In this document: positions 1 to 15,200 of the stretch, piece after piece
Layout of the letters: each line of letters starts with the position of its first letter
How positions within the stretch are numbered: the stretch's first letter is position 1
From: Adineta steineri
Lineage: Eukaryota; Rotifera; Eurotatoria; Adinetida; Adinetidae
Assembly: GCA_905250115.1 (NCBI GenBank)
Contig: CAJNOI010000236.1
Coordinates: 54,824 to 118,823, forward strand
DNA: 64,000 nucleotides
Reading direction: 5' to 3'
Translations under genes and position numbers: made by a program
The notes under the pieces: model-generated
Databases searched by the model: none
Seen by the model: the letters and a program-made list of their open reading frames with translations, nothing else
Told to the model about the DNA's origin: nothing

Positions 1-297
1 ATTGTTGGTCGGCAACACATACTCGTGATTTTATTAGATCGACGAAAGCAAGCATGAGAAGTAAAGAGACAGAGAGATAAAAAAAACCTAGGAAAGATAG
101 ATCGATAGAGAGACAAAACACATCCGGTTCATTCACTCCTGGTGGTTTAATATATTCGCTCAATTGATTCGAGAAATAGGAAAGAATAGGGGGAAGTGAA
201 AATTCATATTTTTGTTCTATTAAAGATCGAAATGATTAATATGATGATGATGTATTTGAACATATATCGATAAGAATACAAACAAAAAAAACTAACA

Positions 298-3200
298 ATG
301 GCAGACGAACACATGGTCGGTGCTGAAGATGATGATGTTCAGTTTATGCGAACGGTAATTAATATTTTGTTTTTTTATATGAATTAACATTTGATCTTTT
401 GATTTTGTAGGAAGATCGTTTATGTCTAAGTTGTGTACCTGTATCAGGTGTAAAACGTATGGCTTTATCGGGCGAAGTATTTGGAAATCGAATGTGTTAT
501 CTTGAAGATATATCAAATGAGGTAGAAGATATGCGATGATAATAATAATTCATGGACATCCTTTGATATCACAATTATCGATTTAGTTATACCTCTACTT
601 TCGTTGCATGTGTGTCACGCTTTTGTTTAGGGTTTTTTTCCGGCCTAGCATGTTATTTTTTCTTCCTGCTTTGTGTGTTTGTATCCGGATGGATAAATAA
701 AAAAGAATTAAGTATATATTTCAGCTTTGTTCTTTTTGATGTGATGATATTTTGACATTTGTATGTTTGTTTATATGAGAACTATTTTGATTTGTTATAT
801 CAGGTTTGTTGTCCTGATTTGGCATCATGTATATTCGTACTCGAACAAGCTGTATCAGTTCGAGCTTTACAAGAAATGGTTAATACAACTTCACCTGAAC
901 AGGTAAATTTTTATTTATTTATTGAAATCAATATGTATATTATTGTAAAAAAAATATATTTTTTTTCAAGTCGTCAGCAAGCCAAGGAGGTCAAACAACA
1001 TTTCGAACATTATTATATGGTCATGCTGTTCTTCTTCGACACTATCACAGTCAAATGGTAAAAACAATAATAATAATAATATTTTTGTAAAAATACGAAT
1101 GAAAATTATACTTTGAATTTAGTACTTGAGTTGTCTATCGACAAGTACATCAAATGACAAGCTCGCGTTTGATGTAGGCTTAAAAGAAGATGCACAAGGT
1201 TTGTTTAGATAAACAAAGGGGTAAATATCATTTTTTATGTATATTATATAACTTCTAGGCGAATCTTGTTGGTGGACTATTCATCCAGCATCAAAACAAA
1301 GAAGTGAAGGTGAAAAAGTGCGCTTCAATGATGATGTTATATTGGTTTCAGTTTTTTCTGAACGATATCTTGTATGAAATTTTACTAAAAGAAAAAGTTT
1401 GATGTATATTTTTCTTTTTTTTTCTTCTTAGCATGCATATATGTCAACAAGTGAACGTGGACGAGTAAATGCATCATTTCGTCAACAAGTATGGAGTTTA
1501 GTACCAATATCGAGTGGTGTAGCACGTGTGAAAAATCCCGGATTTGTTCTTGGTGGTGATGTTATACGAATAGTACATGGAAATATGGATCATTGTATTA
1601 CAACACCACCACCAGACTCTCAAGTTATTGATGATTCTGGAAGGTGAGAAATTTTGTTTTTTTTTTTGTTGTCTAGTCAAACTCGAACAAAAGATACGAT
1701 TCACTGAAAAATCAAGCTCAATTCTCTAGAGAAATCTCATAGAGAAAAACAAAAATTTTTCTTGCAAAAATAATATTTTGACTTTGCTCTTAATTTGTCA
1801 CATATTAAGAATAATAATACAAATCATATGAAGGTCACTGATTGAATAAATAAATACATAAATACACAAGAGAATAGATACAAAGATAAAAAGGTGTTTC
1901 TTGTTATTAAACTCGTTAACGATTTCATTTTTTGTTTTAGTCTCTTCATTAAAAGTGGTGCTGCTTGTCAACAAGCTCGATCATTATGGCGTATTGAATG
2001 TTTTAAAATAAAGTAAGAAATAACACATAGATTTATAAAAAAAAAGAAGACGCTATATTTGCTTATTGTTATTGTTTCTTAGATGGTATAGTGGTTTTGT
2101 TGGTTGGAGTTCATTAGTTCGCCTTCGACATGTCACATCAGGTCTTTATTTAGCTGTTATCGGTGATGAAAATGGTAAAAAAAAGATCTCAAATAGAATT
2201 TGTTTTCTTATTTGAATATATCTTAGGTCCAAAAGTAACATGTATATCGAAGAAGAATGCCAGTGCTATTGCTGTCACTTTCGAAATGAAAATGACAAAG
2301 GTATTGAATAATAGAATGACATGTTTTCGAAGACAATAACAAAAAAATGATTTTTATATTAGGAAAAACAAGCCGAAGAATTAACTGAACAAGAAAATTT
2401 AGGAGTACCAACAATAAAATATGGTGATACAATTGTTTTTATTCGTCATGTTGATTCAGATCTTTGGATTAGTTATGAAACGTTAGAATTAACTATAAAA
2501 GGAATTGGAAAAGTGGAAGAAAAACGAGTAAGCAAAAAAAAGATCATTTTATTCAAGAAATATGTTCTTGTCTATATAATTAGATTATCCCTGCTGTTGA
2601 AGGTCATATGGATGATTGTTTTCGTCTTGTTCGAGCTCAAGAACAAGAACAAAAAACTGCATTAGTTATTCGAATTTGTAATGCAATTCTTGGAAGATTT
2701 AATCGAACAGAGTATGCTAAAAAAAAATGTTTTTTGTTTTTCTAATAAAATTCTTCTTTCCTAAAGTCCAATGTCGATTGATGCAGAAGCCGTGAATCAT
2801 TTATTAAGTAAAAGTGATGTTGTTCAAGCTTTATTACAAGATTTAATTGGTTTTTTTTCTCAACCATCGCTCACATTGGATCATGAAGAAAGACAATTAC
2901 GTCTTAAAGTTTTACGAAATCGACAAGATTTGTTTCAAGAAGAAGTATATTTTATCTTTCGTTAATATCAAAAAACGTTTTTGTGTTTATTTTAGGGAAT
3001 GATTCGAGTATTAATAGCAGCAATAAATTTTTTTAGTGAACGTAGAGATAAAGCATTATTATTAGAAGGTGTTGAAGAAAAAATCGAAAATATTACAAAT
3101 AAACTTTATGTTGTTTTGGCTGCATTAATTAAAGGAAATCGTACAAATTGTTCAAATTTTGCACAAAGTGCACGACTTAATTGGCTTGTTAATCGTTTAC

Positions 3201-6200
3201 AATCACAACAAGCATCGAGTGGTGTATTAGAAGTACTTCATAGTGTACTTGTTGATAGTCCTGAAGTTTTAAATATGATAACAGAATCTCATATACTTGC
3301 AAGTAAGTTAGAAGACTAAAAAAGGAATGATTTATTCATTTATTTAATCTTTAGTTCTTGGTTTATTGGATCGAAATGGTCGTGATCCAAAAGTACTTGA
3401 TGTACTTTGTTCACTTTGTGTTAATAATGGTGTAGCTGTTCGTGCTAATCAAAATCTTATCTGTGAAAATATTTTACAACGACGTGATCTTCTTCTACAA
3501 ACTGCATTAGTTGATCATGTAGCATGGTGAGAGAGAAAACAGCTATTTCTTTAATAATATCAAGATATAACAACTACTGGAGATAGAATGTTAAAAGCTA
3601 GAAAAGATCATGGTCACATTGACAAACAACATTGTTTAGTAGCTCACTAACAATAGAGAAAGATTTACAAAAAAGAAGAAATAATTACCTACGAAAATCT
3701 GCTATTGATTAGTAAATGATGAAATAAAATTAACAAAATAGCTATCAAAGGTCATGTTAGTGCTTTTTCTTGTGTCTTATTACAAGAATATATATATATC
3801 TAAGATAAAATCCTTGGATTTGACCTCAATTTCGAGGTTATATAAGATTGTATTACAAAAAGAAAACAATATCTAATTTATTCGGAAATCTTAAATTGAA
3901 ATTTGTTTTATTTAGTATGCGTCCAAATATTCTTGTTGGAGTTGAAGATGGTGAATCTATGTATAAAAAATGGTATTTTGAAGTTGTTATTGATCATATT
4001 GAACAAGTAACACATGTTCAACCACATATACGTATTGGTTGGGCAACAACTGATTTTCAACCATCGCCGGGTCATGGCGATGGTTTTTCATCAAATGGTA
4101 TTGGTGATAATACACATTCATATGGTTTCGATGGACGACATGTTTGGTTTGCTGGTCGAGCATATGATGTGTCAAATCGAGTTAATTTACCAACTGATAA
4201 TATGCAACATATTGGTTTTAAGAAAAATGATGTTATTGGATGTTTATTAGATTTAAATATTCCGGAAATGTGGTTTTCATTAAATGGTTTACCTGTTAAA
4301 GGTCTTCTAAGAGAATTTAATTTAACTGGAATGTTTTATCCAGCTATTTCTTTATCGTCTCGTGTTAGTTGTCGATTTATTTTTGGTGCTGAACATGGTC
4401 GTTTTATTCATCGACCACCAGAAGGTGCTGCACCACTTTATGAAGCTATGTTAGCTAAACAAAAAGTGACTATTGAACCATGTTTTTCATTTGGAAATAT
4501 TGAACGAAATCGTCTTGATGGTCCAACACAATTTCAACATCGTATTGCATTTACTCCTCAACCAGTACGAACAAGTCATATTGTATTACCAATACATCTT
4601 GAAAATGTTCGTGATCGATTAGCTGAAAATATTCATGAGCTATGGTCAATGAATAAAGTGTCAACTGGTTGGCATTTTGGTGAAGTAAATATTTTAAATA
4701 ATATATTTTTTTTCATAAGAAAAATAAATCTATTTTAGTATCGAGATGATGCACAAAAAATTCATCCATGTTTAACATCATTTGATCGTCTTCCATTAAC
4801 TGAAAAACAATATCATACCACAACAGCTATGGAAAATTTAAAGTATTTATAATGAAAAATATTTCTTTAAAATATGTTTGTTTTTTTTCTTCAAAAAGGA
4901 GTTTATTAGCTCTTGGTTATCATATTGGTGTTGAAATAAAAACGGATGATCGTCGATTAAAATATGTTAAATTACCAAATGCATATGTACAATCGAATGG
5001 TTATAAACCACAACCATTAGATTTATCAAGTATTAATTTATCAACAAAAATGGAAGAATTAATTGAAACATTAGCTGAAAATACTCATAATGTTTGGGCA
5101 GCTGGTAGAATTAAAGATGGATTTACATATGGAGTAGCCGATGTAAGTATATTTTGTCACTAAAAAAATCTATTGAATGAATTGTTTCTTGTTACTATGA
5201 GATTTGGTCTAAGGTAAATAGGTCTTGGTCGTTTAATTGTTTATGTTTGTCAAAAATCATCTCGAATTCCAGATGGAGGCCTGCAGGAGATAACGTTTTT
5301 ACATTCTGTAATTTGACCTTGTATTATTCTTTGATTACATAAATTTTGTTCTCTAATACAAGGATTTTTTGTTCTAATGGAAATGAATTATCATACTGTC
5401 ATTATTGATAAGATCTTGTCTAATTGATATATATATTAATAAATTAAGACGTATTTTTTGTTTTTTACTAAAGAAATATTTTTCATTATAGAATCCACGT
5501 CAAAAACGAAGTCCTCATTTAATTCCATATGCTATTGTTGATGATAGTATTAAAAAAATCAATCGTGATACAGCAAGTGAAACAGTTAAAACACTTCTTG
5601 CATATGGTTATACAATTGATACACCAACAGGTGATATTGAAGATCTTAATCGACGTAATAAAGAAGCAGCAAATACTGGTAATAATGAACGTCTTACAAA
5701 TTATCGAACATATCGTGCTGAACAAACATTTGCTGTTACACGTGGTAAATGGTATTATGAAGTTGAATTATTAACATCAGGTCGAATGTTAATTGGTTGG
5801 GCAAATGTATCAAAACTTGATGCATTTTATCCACTTGGAACAGATTCATATGGATATGGATTTGATGGTTTAAATGCTCGACGTTTTCATCATAATGTAT
5901 TCGATGGATTTGGTAAACAATGGTCGAAAAATGATGTTGTTGGTTGTATGATTGATTTACATGATAAAACAGTTAGTTTTTCATTAAATGGAGAATTAAT
6001 GTTAGATAATTTTGGTAATGAAACAGCTTTTGATGGATTAGAAGTTGATGATATTGGTTTTGTACCAGCATTAACATCATTTAGTGGACAAAAAGCACGT
6101 TTAAATTTTGGACAAGATGTTAATACATTAAAATATTTTACATCCTGTGGTTTACAAGAAGGATATGAACCATTTTGTGTGTAAGTTATAATAGGATTTT

Positions 6201-9200
6201 TTTGTTTTCCATATATTGTTTTGTTCTTTAGAAATATGACAAGAAGTTTAACATTTTGGTATTCAAATTTTATACCTCGTTTTGAAATTGTTAAATCAAA
6301 TTCACCATCGTTTGAATTAACTCGTGTCAATGCAAGGTAAGTTTTATTTCAAATCTTTTTTTTCTTCTAATTTTTAATCTATTATTTATAGTCGTGATAA
6401 TCCACCATTAATAAAACTTCATTCACGATTATTTGGAACATTAGAAAAAGTTGAATTTGAATTTCTTCGTTTATCACTACCGTTATGTTGTCATGATACA
6501 TTTACACCAAGGTATGTATATTCATTTTTATTCTATTATATCTATATATGATTATTTTTTAAAGACATATAACACTTGAACGACGACAATTAGCATTACA
6601 AGAATATATTGAATCTCAAGAAGAAAAACGTGCGTTCATGTTTCCAGGAACATCAATACCTGGTACACGAACAAAATCTTTCTCACATGGTACAAGTGAT
6701 ACAATGGATTCACATTTAACTAATCAAACAGATACAAATCCAAATTTTCTTTCACCAGATTCTATAACAAATAAATCTGGACGTAATCCAACAAATTTAC
6801 TTGTTAAATTTCGTGATCAATCATCATCAAAAAAAGGTCCAACACCATCAGCATCAACACAATCAATGACAAATGGAAATGGACAGACACATTTAGCTAA
6901 TGGTTCATCAACAAGTGAATCAATGGATCGTTTAAATAAAGCAAATATGAAAGCATCAACAAGTAAACTTAATAATTTCTTTCATCGATTTGCAAAAGAA
7001 CCACAACCAACAACAAATGATCCACAAGCAAAAACTACAAAACGTACTGTTAAAGTAAGTAGTACTAGTACATCAAGTACAACACCACAAGTACAACCAC
7101 AATCAGTTTTAAAAGTTCCAACAATAAATTCTCCAACAACACCCGGTGGAACAACAATAAAACAATCGAATGCTATCAATACAAGACGATCATTTACTGA
7201 CAATGAAGCTGAATTTAATGATCAAGCAAATGATTTTGATCATGATGAAATACGTGCAATTAATGAACATGTCTATGAATATTACTATGCAGTTAGAATA
7301 TTACCTGGACAAAATCCTCGATCAGTATTTGTTGGTTGGGTTACATCAAGATTTAAACCAATCTTACAAAAAGAAATACTTTCTGATGATACATTACCTA
7401 CATCAACAAATAAATTATCTAAACTTATCCGACGTTGTACAATAACACAAACAGGAGAAGATGGTTCAATACTTGAAAGTGTTAAAAGACAAGATGCTTA
7501 TATGTTTTGTGCCAGTGATTTATTAGAAAATATGCCTGATCAAGAAGGTGTTGCAAGACGTGTTGTTAATGGATTAGTCATTGGATGTTTATGTGATGTA
7601 TCAACTGGTCATTTAACTTTTTATGTTAATGGAAAAGAATCAGCACAAAAACTTGAGGTATATATTCATAATCTTTCAATGTCTAGATAAAATAACAATT
7701 ATTATTGACAAGTAACACTCGTCCGAGGACTCGCTCAGCTCTTTCTCGTAGAAATGTATTTTCTTCACATTTACTGGAAAAACAAATGAAAACCGTGAAA
7801 AATTGATTTTCGATGTTTTTTTGACCTCTCACACATCCCCCTACCATGGTCACCCAAGCGATCTCAGATTCGAACTCCCCGCACCGAAATACCTCTAGAA
7901 ATGTCTTTTCCAGAAAATCGGTTTTCGATGTTTTTTTGACCCTGCGGACATACAATCAAGCAAGCAAACAATTTATGATTACCAGACTCTTCTCTACGAG
8001 AAAGAGAATAAAGATATCATCGAATTTAATAAATATATTTGTCGTTAATCATTCTATTTATTATATTACATTAGGAAATATGTCAAAATAATCGTTTTAT
8101 CGATATTTTTGACCTTTTCATTATATTGTTTATCAACAAATATTTTATACTATCTGGTCTTTGAAAGCTAATTAATCTAAACAATAAATCGTGAAGGAAG
8201 AACTTCTTCTAAATGCTTATTATTATTTTTAGGTTGAACCAAGTACTAAACTTTATCCAGCTGTATTTGTTGAACCAACAGTAAAAGAATTATTACAATT
8301 TGAATTAGGACGTATTAAAGTATGATTAATCATAATAATAAAAATAATACATTGTTTTTCTATAATAGAATTGTTTACCATTAACTGCTGCTTTATTTCC
8401 AAGTTTAAATCGTGAAGAACGTTTTCTTCCTCAACTTCCATCTCGTTTAAATTTACAATCACTTCTTCATTGTCATTGGTCACGTGTACCTAATGCAAAT
8501 CTTCGTTGTCAACAATTAAAATTATCGGATGTTCGTGGATGGAGTGTTTTTGTTGAAGATCCTGGTAAGAAATCTATTGAAATAAAGATTTTTAAAAATT
8601 TTATTATTCTAGTTCAAATGCAAGCAGTTTATATACCCGAAGATGATCGATGTACTGATATTTTAGGTTTAGTTGAAGATGAAGATAATTTAAAGTATTT
8701 AATTAGATTCTTTGTTTTTCTGTCTATAAAAATTTCCATAAAAAATTTAGTTTCTGTTCAAATACATTAACACTTTATAATGCTATATGTGCTCAAGGGA
8801 ATAATCGTGTTTCACATGAAATATGCAAATTAGTTGATGAAAAACAACTGATGTATTGTGTAAAAAATCCTTGTATGTTAAACATTTTATATGAATTAAA
8901 ATTTTATTAAATAAATTCATCTAGATTTATGTGGTGCTATTCGAATTGGTATTCATAATTTACTTATTGCTTTACATTTTGAACCACATGTTAAAGCTCG
9001 GTAAATAAATAAAAATAATTTTCGATATTTTTGAAAAAATATTTTTATATAAAATAGAAGTTTAACATCGAATGAATTTATTATTCCATTATCAAGTTTA
9101 CTTCGAAAAAATCATTTATCACGTTCACAAATTTCAGCTGAACAACAACATGTAATGGCACAATCGACGTATATACCAGCTATGGAAAATTTTCTATCTG

Positions 9201-12200
9201 TAAGACCAAAATTAATTAAAGAAGAAGAGTAAGTTATGTTTTAAAATTATGGAACTTAAATTATGATATTTTATTTTAGTTTTAAAATTGAACGTGAACG
9301 AAAATTACTTGTTCCACCACCATTTAATGTTGTAGTTTTAAAAGAATATGTTATGAATTCCTTAACAGATGCAATTGGAAGAAATTCTAGTCATCTTCGA
9401 GATCCAGTTGGTGGTTCCTATTCAAATTGGCTTGTGTAAATAGTTCATTCACTATATCTACTTTAACTTTTCTTCCTCTTGTTTAGACCATTACTTCAAT
9501 TAGTTGACGCACTTCTTGTCATGGGATTATTAGGTATAAATAAATTCTAATATCTATTCAAATGTAAATGTTTTTACTTTAGAAATCAATGATATTCAAC
9601 AATTATTACATTTAATTGATCCAACATCATTTGGATTAGATAGTGATAAACATTTAGATGAAGGTCTATTACAAATGAAATTAGATGAACCAGTTAAACT
9701 TCAATTATGTTATGTTTTACAACATTTATGTAATTATCAATTACAATATCGTATTGAAGGTACAATTGCATTTTCAGAAGAATTTGTTGGAAGATTACAA
9801 TCTGTAAGTCTTAAACTTCTTCTTTTTTCTTGTAAATAGAATGAAATTCTTTAGGATCAAAAACGACGTTATGGTGTATTAAAAGAATCAAGTTTACCAC
9901 CAGCATTAATGGCAAAGAAAACTCGAGAATTTCGTTGTCCACCAAAAGATCAAGTAGATTAATAGAAATTCTTTTTTGAAAAACAATTGATGAATTTATT
10001 TTATTATCTAGATGCAAGCTTTATTAGATTTTAAAAGTGGTGCTGATGATGCTCCTGTTGGAAATGAAGATATGCAAGAAGAAATCAAAGATATGTTAAA
10101 AAATTATCATTCAAATTTACTTGTTCTACAACAAGTTGCTGAGGTTTAAAAATGCAATTTTTCGAAAAAAACAAAATTTATTTGATAAAATATTTTAGGC
10201 AACGGATGAAAATAATAATGTATCAAAATTAACAAAAACTAATGAGAATGATCATGTCGAACAAGTTTCTTTATTTTCACGTTTACTTGAAATTCTTATA
10301 CGACATGCTTTAACAAAGAAAGTTGATCAAAAGTTAATGAATAATCAACTTAAACAATTAATGTGGAAACCAACAAGTAAGATAAAATCGAAAACTATGT
10401 ATTTAAATGAATAATTTTTGTATTATTTAAAGAAACTCTCTGTGAAGTTATTAAAGCAACAGTTATTAAATGGGGTCGAGCAACACATATAGCTGATCCA
10501 ATTTTAATTCGTGAAATGTTTAAATTAATTTATAATCAATACGATGGCATTGGAGAGGTAAGATTTTTCTATCTAAGTTCATTTCTTACATTTTTACATA
10601 GATCTCTCGATGTCTCGAACGAACTTATATAATAAATGAAAAATCAGTACCTGATATAAAACTATTATTACGTAAATTAGGTATCGTTCGTGCACTTCTA
10701 ACTGTTCAAATGGATTCAGATGAAGAAGGAATAATGATAGCTTGTTTAAAGTAATTTGAAATTATTCTTAAATTAGAAAAAATACGATATAATCTATTTC
10801 TTTAGTGATATTATGGATAATCGTGTGTTTTATCAACATCCAGATTTAATGCGTTCACTTTGTGTACATGAAACTGTTATGGCTATTATGGTTAATCGTT
10901 TAAATAAAAGTAAACAAGAACAAACATCAATGGCATCAGCAAATGATGTGGAAGGTCTTGCACAAACAAATGAAGGTGGAGAAAATCAAGAAATTCATCC
11001 AGCCAAAGTAAAAATAGAAAAATATACAAAACAATATTCCATTTGATTACATTTTTCTAGGAAGATAAAGTTGAACTTGTAACCACATGTTGTAAATTTC
11101 TGTCTTATTTTTGTCGTACATCACGTCATAATCAACGTGCTATGTTTGAACATTTAAGTTATTTATTAGAAAATAGTTCTATGTTACTTTGTATGTTAAG
11201 AATAAATTTATTTATTTTGTTTTTCTATAAAATGTTTTATTTAAGCACGTCCATCTCTTCGTGGTTCAGCACCATTAGATGTAGCAAGTGCTAGTGTTAT
11301 GGATAATAATGAATTAGCTTTAGCTTTACGTGAATCACATTTAGAAAAAATAGCATCGTATTTATCACGTTGTGGTACAACAAGAAATGAAGAATTATTT
11401 CTTCAAGGTTACCATGATATTGGTTGGGATCCAGTTGATGGTGAACGGTTAGTTGAATGTTAACTTCCTTTGAATTTACTTTTTTTTGTCTTATTAGATT
11501 TCTTGATTTTCTAAAATTTTGTGTCTGGGTTAATGGTAAGAATATATAAAGATATATTTCAGAAAGTAATCAATGATCGTGTGTGTTATTTTAGGCGAAC
11601 CAGTTGAAGAAAATGCTGATTTAGTTGTTCGTCTTCTTATTCGTCGTCCAGATTGTTTAGGTCCAGCATTACGAGGTGAAGGTGGTGGTTTACTTAAAGC
11701 AATACGAGAAGGTATTGCTCAATCACTTTATATTGCTCGACGACAAAATTCAGACGATCCCGTTATACAAGCTGCTTATCAAGAAATCATTGATGATGAA
11801 AGCATGCATAATTTAAATGAAGAATAGTAAGTTTTATTTTTACAAGAAAAAATATTTACACAGTATTTTATATTAAAAAGAACTTTCTATAACATATTTT
11901 TATCGATAAATGATATCTTTTCGTCTATAAACATCCCTTTAACAGATATTTCGAAAAGCAATCCTAGAATTTAAATAATCTTTATTTATATATTTCACTT
12001 GAGTATCGTTGCACATGCACTAAATATTTTGTAGCAATCGTTGGACACCAAAAAGTACTGCTGTAGCGTAAGTGTTAAGTCACAAATTATTGATTTCACT
12101 AGACCTTCTCAGCACATACATTTATATGTATCGACCTTTAGTCGTCGTTCTCTGTTCTATTTTATTTATTTATTTTTGTAGCCATAAATAAATGCATGAA

Positions 12201-15200
12201 TGTTTATTATTATCTAATATTTTTTTATTGTTCACGTAAACCAAATGAAAAAAATAATAATAATTTTCTCTATTCGTTTGTTTTTTTTTGTTCATTGAAA
12301 TTTATTTATTTATTTATTAATGTAATTTTAGTGATCGTCTTCAAGTTCGTTTGCCATATGAAGATGATGAAGAATATATTGATTTGGGTGCAGCTGAATT
12401 ATCATTTTATGCTATTTTAGTCGAATTATTAGGTCGATGTGCACCCTCAGAAGAAACAATTAAAATGGGAAAACCAAATGCTATACGAGCTAAATCAATT
12501 CTTAAAAGTCTTGTTTCAATGCATGATCTTGAAGGTGTTCTCGGTCTAAAATTTCTCTTACCAAGTATTAAAAACTAAAACTATTTCTTTTTCGATTTTA
12601 TCTAAATAAATATTTAATTTAGATGACAATTCAATGCCACCTGGTCTTCAACCAGCACACAAAATGTCTATCATACTTTTTCTTGAACGTGTATATGGAA
12701 TACCCGATCAAGAAACATTCTTTCGTCTTGTTGAAGATGCATTTCTTCCTGATATTCGTGCTGCTACAATTCTTGATATGGTAAATTCAAAGACAATATA
12801 AAATATAAATATAAATTATTTTTTGTTTTCATAGGCAGCAATTGCAGAAAGTGACATGGCATTAGCATTAAATCGTTATCTATGTACTAGTGTTATAACA
12901 ATAATGACTGCACATGCACATTATTTTGATGATTGTGATCATCGTTCATCACTTCTTGAATCAACATTACATACGGTTTATCGTTTATCAAAATGTCGTT
13001 CATTAACAAAAAATCAACTTGATATTATTTGTGATTTTCTACTTGCATTTGCTAGGTAATATTTTATTATTTACAAACAAAATATATATTATTTTATATG
13101 ATTTAGTCAATTAAAACCATCAATGATGACACCATTATTACGAAAACTTGTTCATGATGTACCAGCATTAACTGATCAAACGATTGTACCATTAAGAGTA
13201 CGTGAAATATATATACTGACGAAATTTTTATATGAAATCCTTTTCTATATTTAGATGTTAACACAATGGTATGAACGATGTAGTCGATATTATAGTGTTG
13301 CTGCTACGGAAGAAGAAAAACGTTTAACTATGTTATTGTTTCAAAAAATATTTGATGCATTAGCATCTCGAGTATGAATTTTTTTATTTTCATGTTGAAT
13401 AATTTTAAGACAATATTTATTTGATAATAGGCTTATGATCCAGAATTATTTGGTAAAGCACTTCCATGTTTAACAGGTAAATTTAATATAATTCAATGAA
13501 GAATATATGTAAATATTTATTTTATTTATAGCTATTGGTAGTGCACTATCACCGGATTATTCATATTCAATAAATCAACAAGATAATTTGGATCATGAAC
13601 GAGAAAAAGTTGAAATGTCTCGTAGTTACGAACCAAATCCAGCTGATACATCAAAGTTAGTTATGATAAAAGAATTTAAATTATTGAAATAAATATATTA
13701 TTTTAGTGTTGTATTAACTTCTGAACTTGAAGAATTTGTGAAAGCTTATGGTGAAAGTGTTCATGATCAATGGTCTTATGCTAAAGTAAATTAATCAATT
13801 AAATTTTTTTTTTAAATTATTTATATTTCGAATATAGATGGAACAAGGATGGATCTATGGCGAACAAATAAATGATAAATATCGACAACATCCTAATTTA
13901 AAACCATATAAAATTCTTGACAAAAAAGTAGAGAGTTTTTATTTATTTATTTTATAATATTTCATTGGATTTTCATTTAGGATACAGCGAAATTAGAGGA
14001 TCCAATTCGTGAAGCATTAAAATCTATTGAAAAATTACAATTTCGTTTAGAAAAAACAGATACTGGTATGACACGTATTGCCACAAAACCATTACAAAGA
14101 AAAAAACAGAAAGTAATAATTCATTTAAAATTACATAATCATTGAAAAACAAGAATTCTTTCTGTTTTTTCATTAAAGGATAAAGTTGGGCCTGATTATA
14201 TACCAAAAGCAATGGATTTTGCAAGTGTTACAATGAATCGTGAAATGCAGGTAAGAGAAATAAGTGACAACCACCCACACCCTAAAAGTTCTTTTCTTCT
14301 AGGACTTATCTGAAGCTTTAGCACAAAATGCTCATGAAATCTGGGCTAGACAAATGAGAAATCGTCTTGCTGCCATTGGTAAGTATTCTTCTTTCAACAT
14401 TTTTTTTAGTAATCAATCTATATACTTCAGGTGGTGGTCTTCATTCTCGTCTTGTTCCATATGATTTATTAACTGATAAAGAAAAACAAAAAGATTTAAG
14501 ATTCTATCAAGATCTTGTGAAATATCTTAATATATTTGGTTATCGAATTGTCAAGTAATTATCAATAAAACTGATAGATTAGTCTTTAATTTTAACGAAT
14601 TTTCTTTAGAAAACCTATTGAAGATGAACCAATAGGTAGTGCCTTAACTGCGCTTATTACATCGACAACATCTTTATCTGCATCAAATACATCTCATGCA
14701 AATGAAAAACGTTTTGCATATAGTTTACTAGAAAAATTACTTGAATATGTTGAACGTGCATCATCAACAATGCAAAATTATAAAGAAAGTTCGAAATTTT
14801 CCTTACATGAAAGTTATCGTTTATCAACAAAAGATGTGAAATTTTTTGGAAAAGTAAATAAAAATCTTTTGTAAATGAATACATTATTTTTCCATTTAGG
14901 TTGTTTTACCACTTGTTGAAAAATATTTTCAAGCACATCGAGATTATTTTATTACACCATCATCATTAAAAACTGGTAGCGGCTATGCAACAGTGAAAGA
15001 AAAAGAAATGAGTTGTAGTTTATTTTGTAAATTGGCATTTTTACTTCGACAAAAATTCGGTGCCTTTGGTAATGAAGTTAATATTGCTGTTCGTTGTCTT
15101 AAAGTTCTTGTACGAGCAATTGACGTTAGGTATGATTTAAATTAAAAGAAAAAAAATAACTCATCTTCTATATTATAATTTAAAATTTTAGTTCGGTAAT

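Noticed and set aside
7845..7890. tRNA-like B-box text (GATTCGAACTCC) in a RyR intron
   Set aside because: No T-stem pairing, no A box at proper spacing and no acceptor stem; not a tRNA gene.
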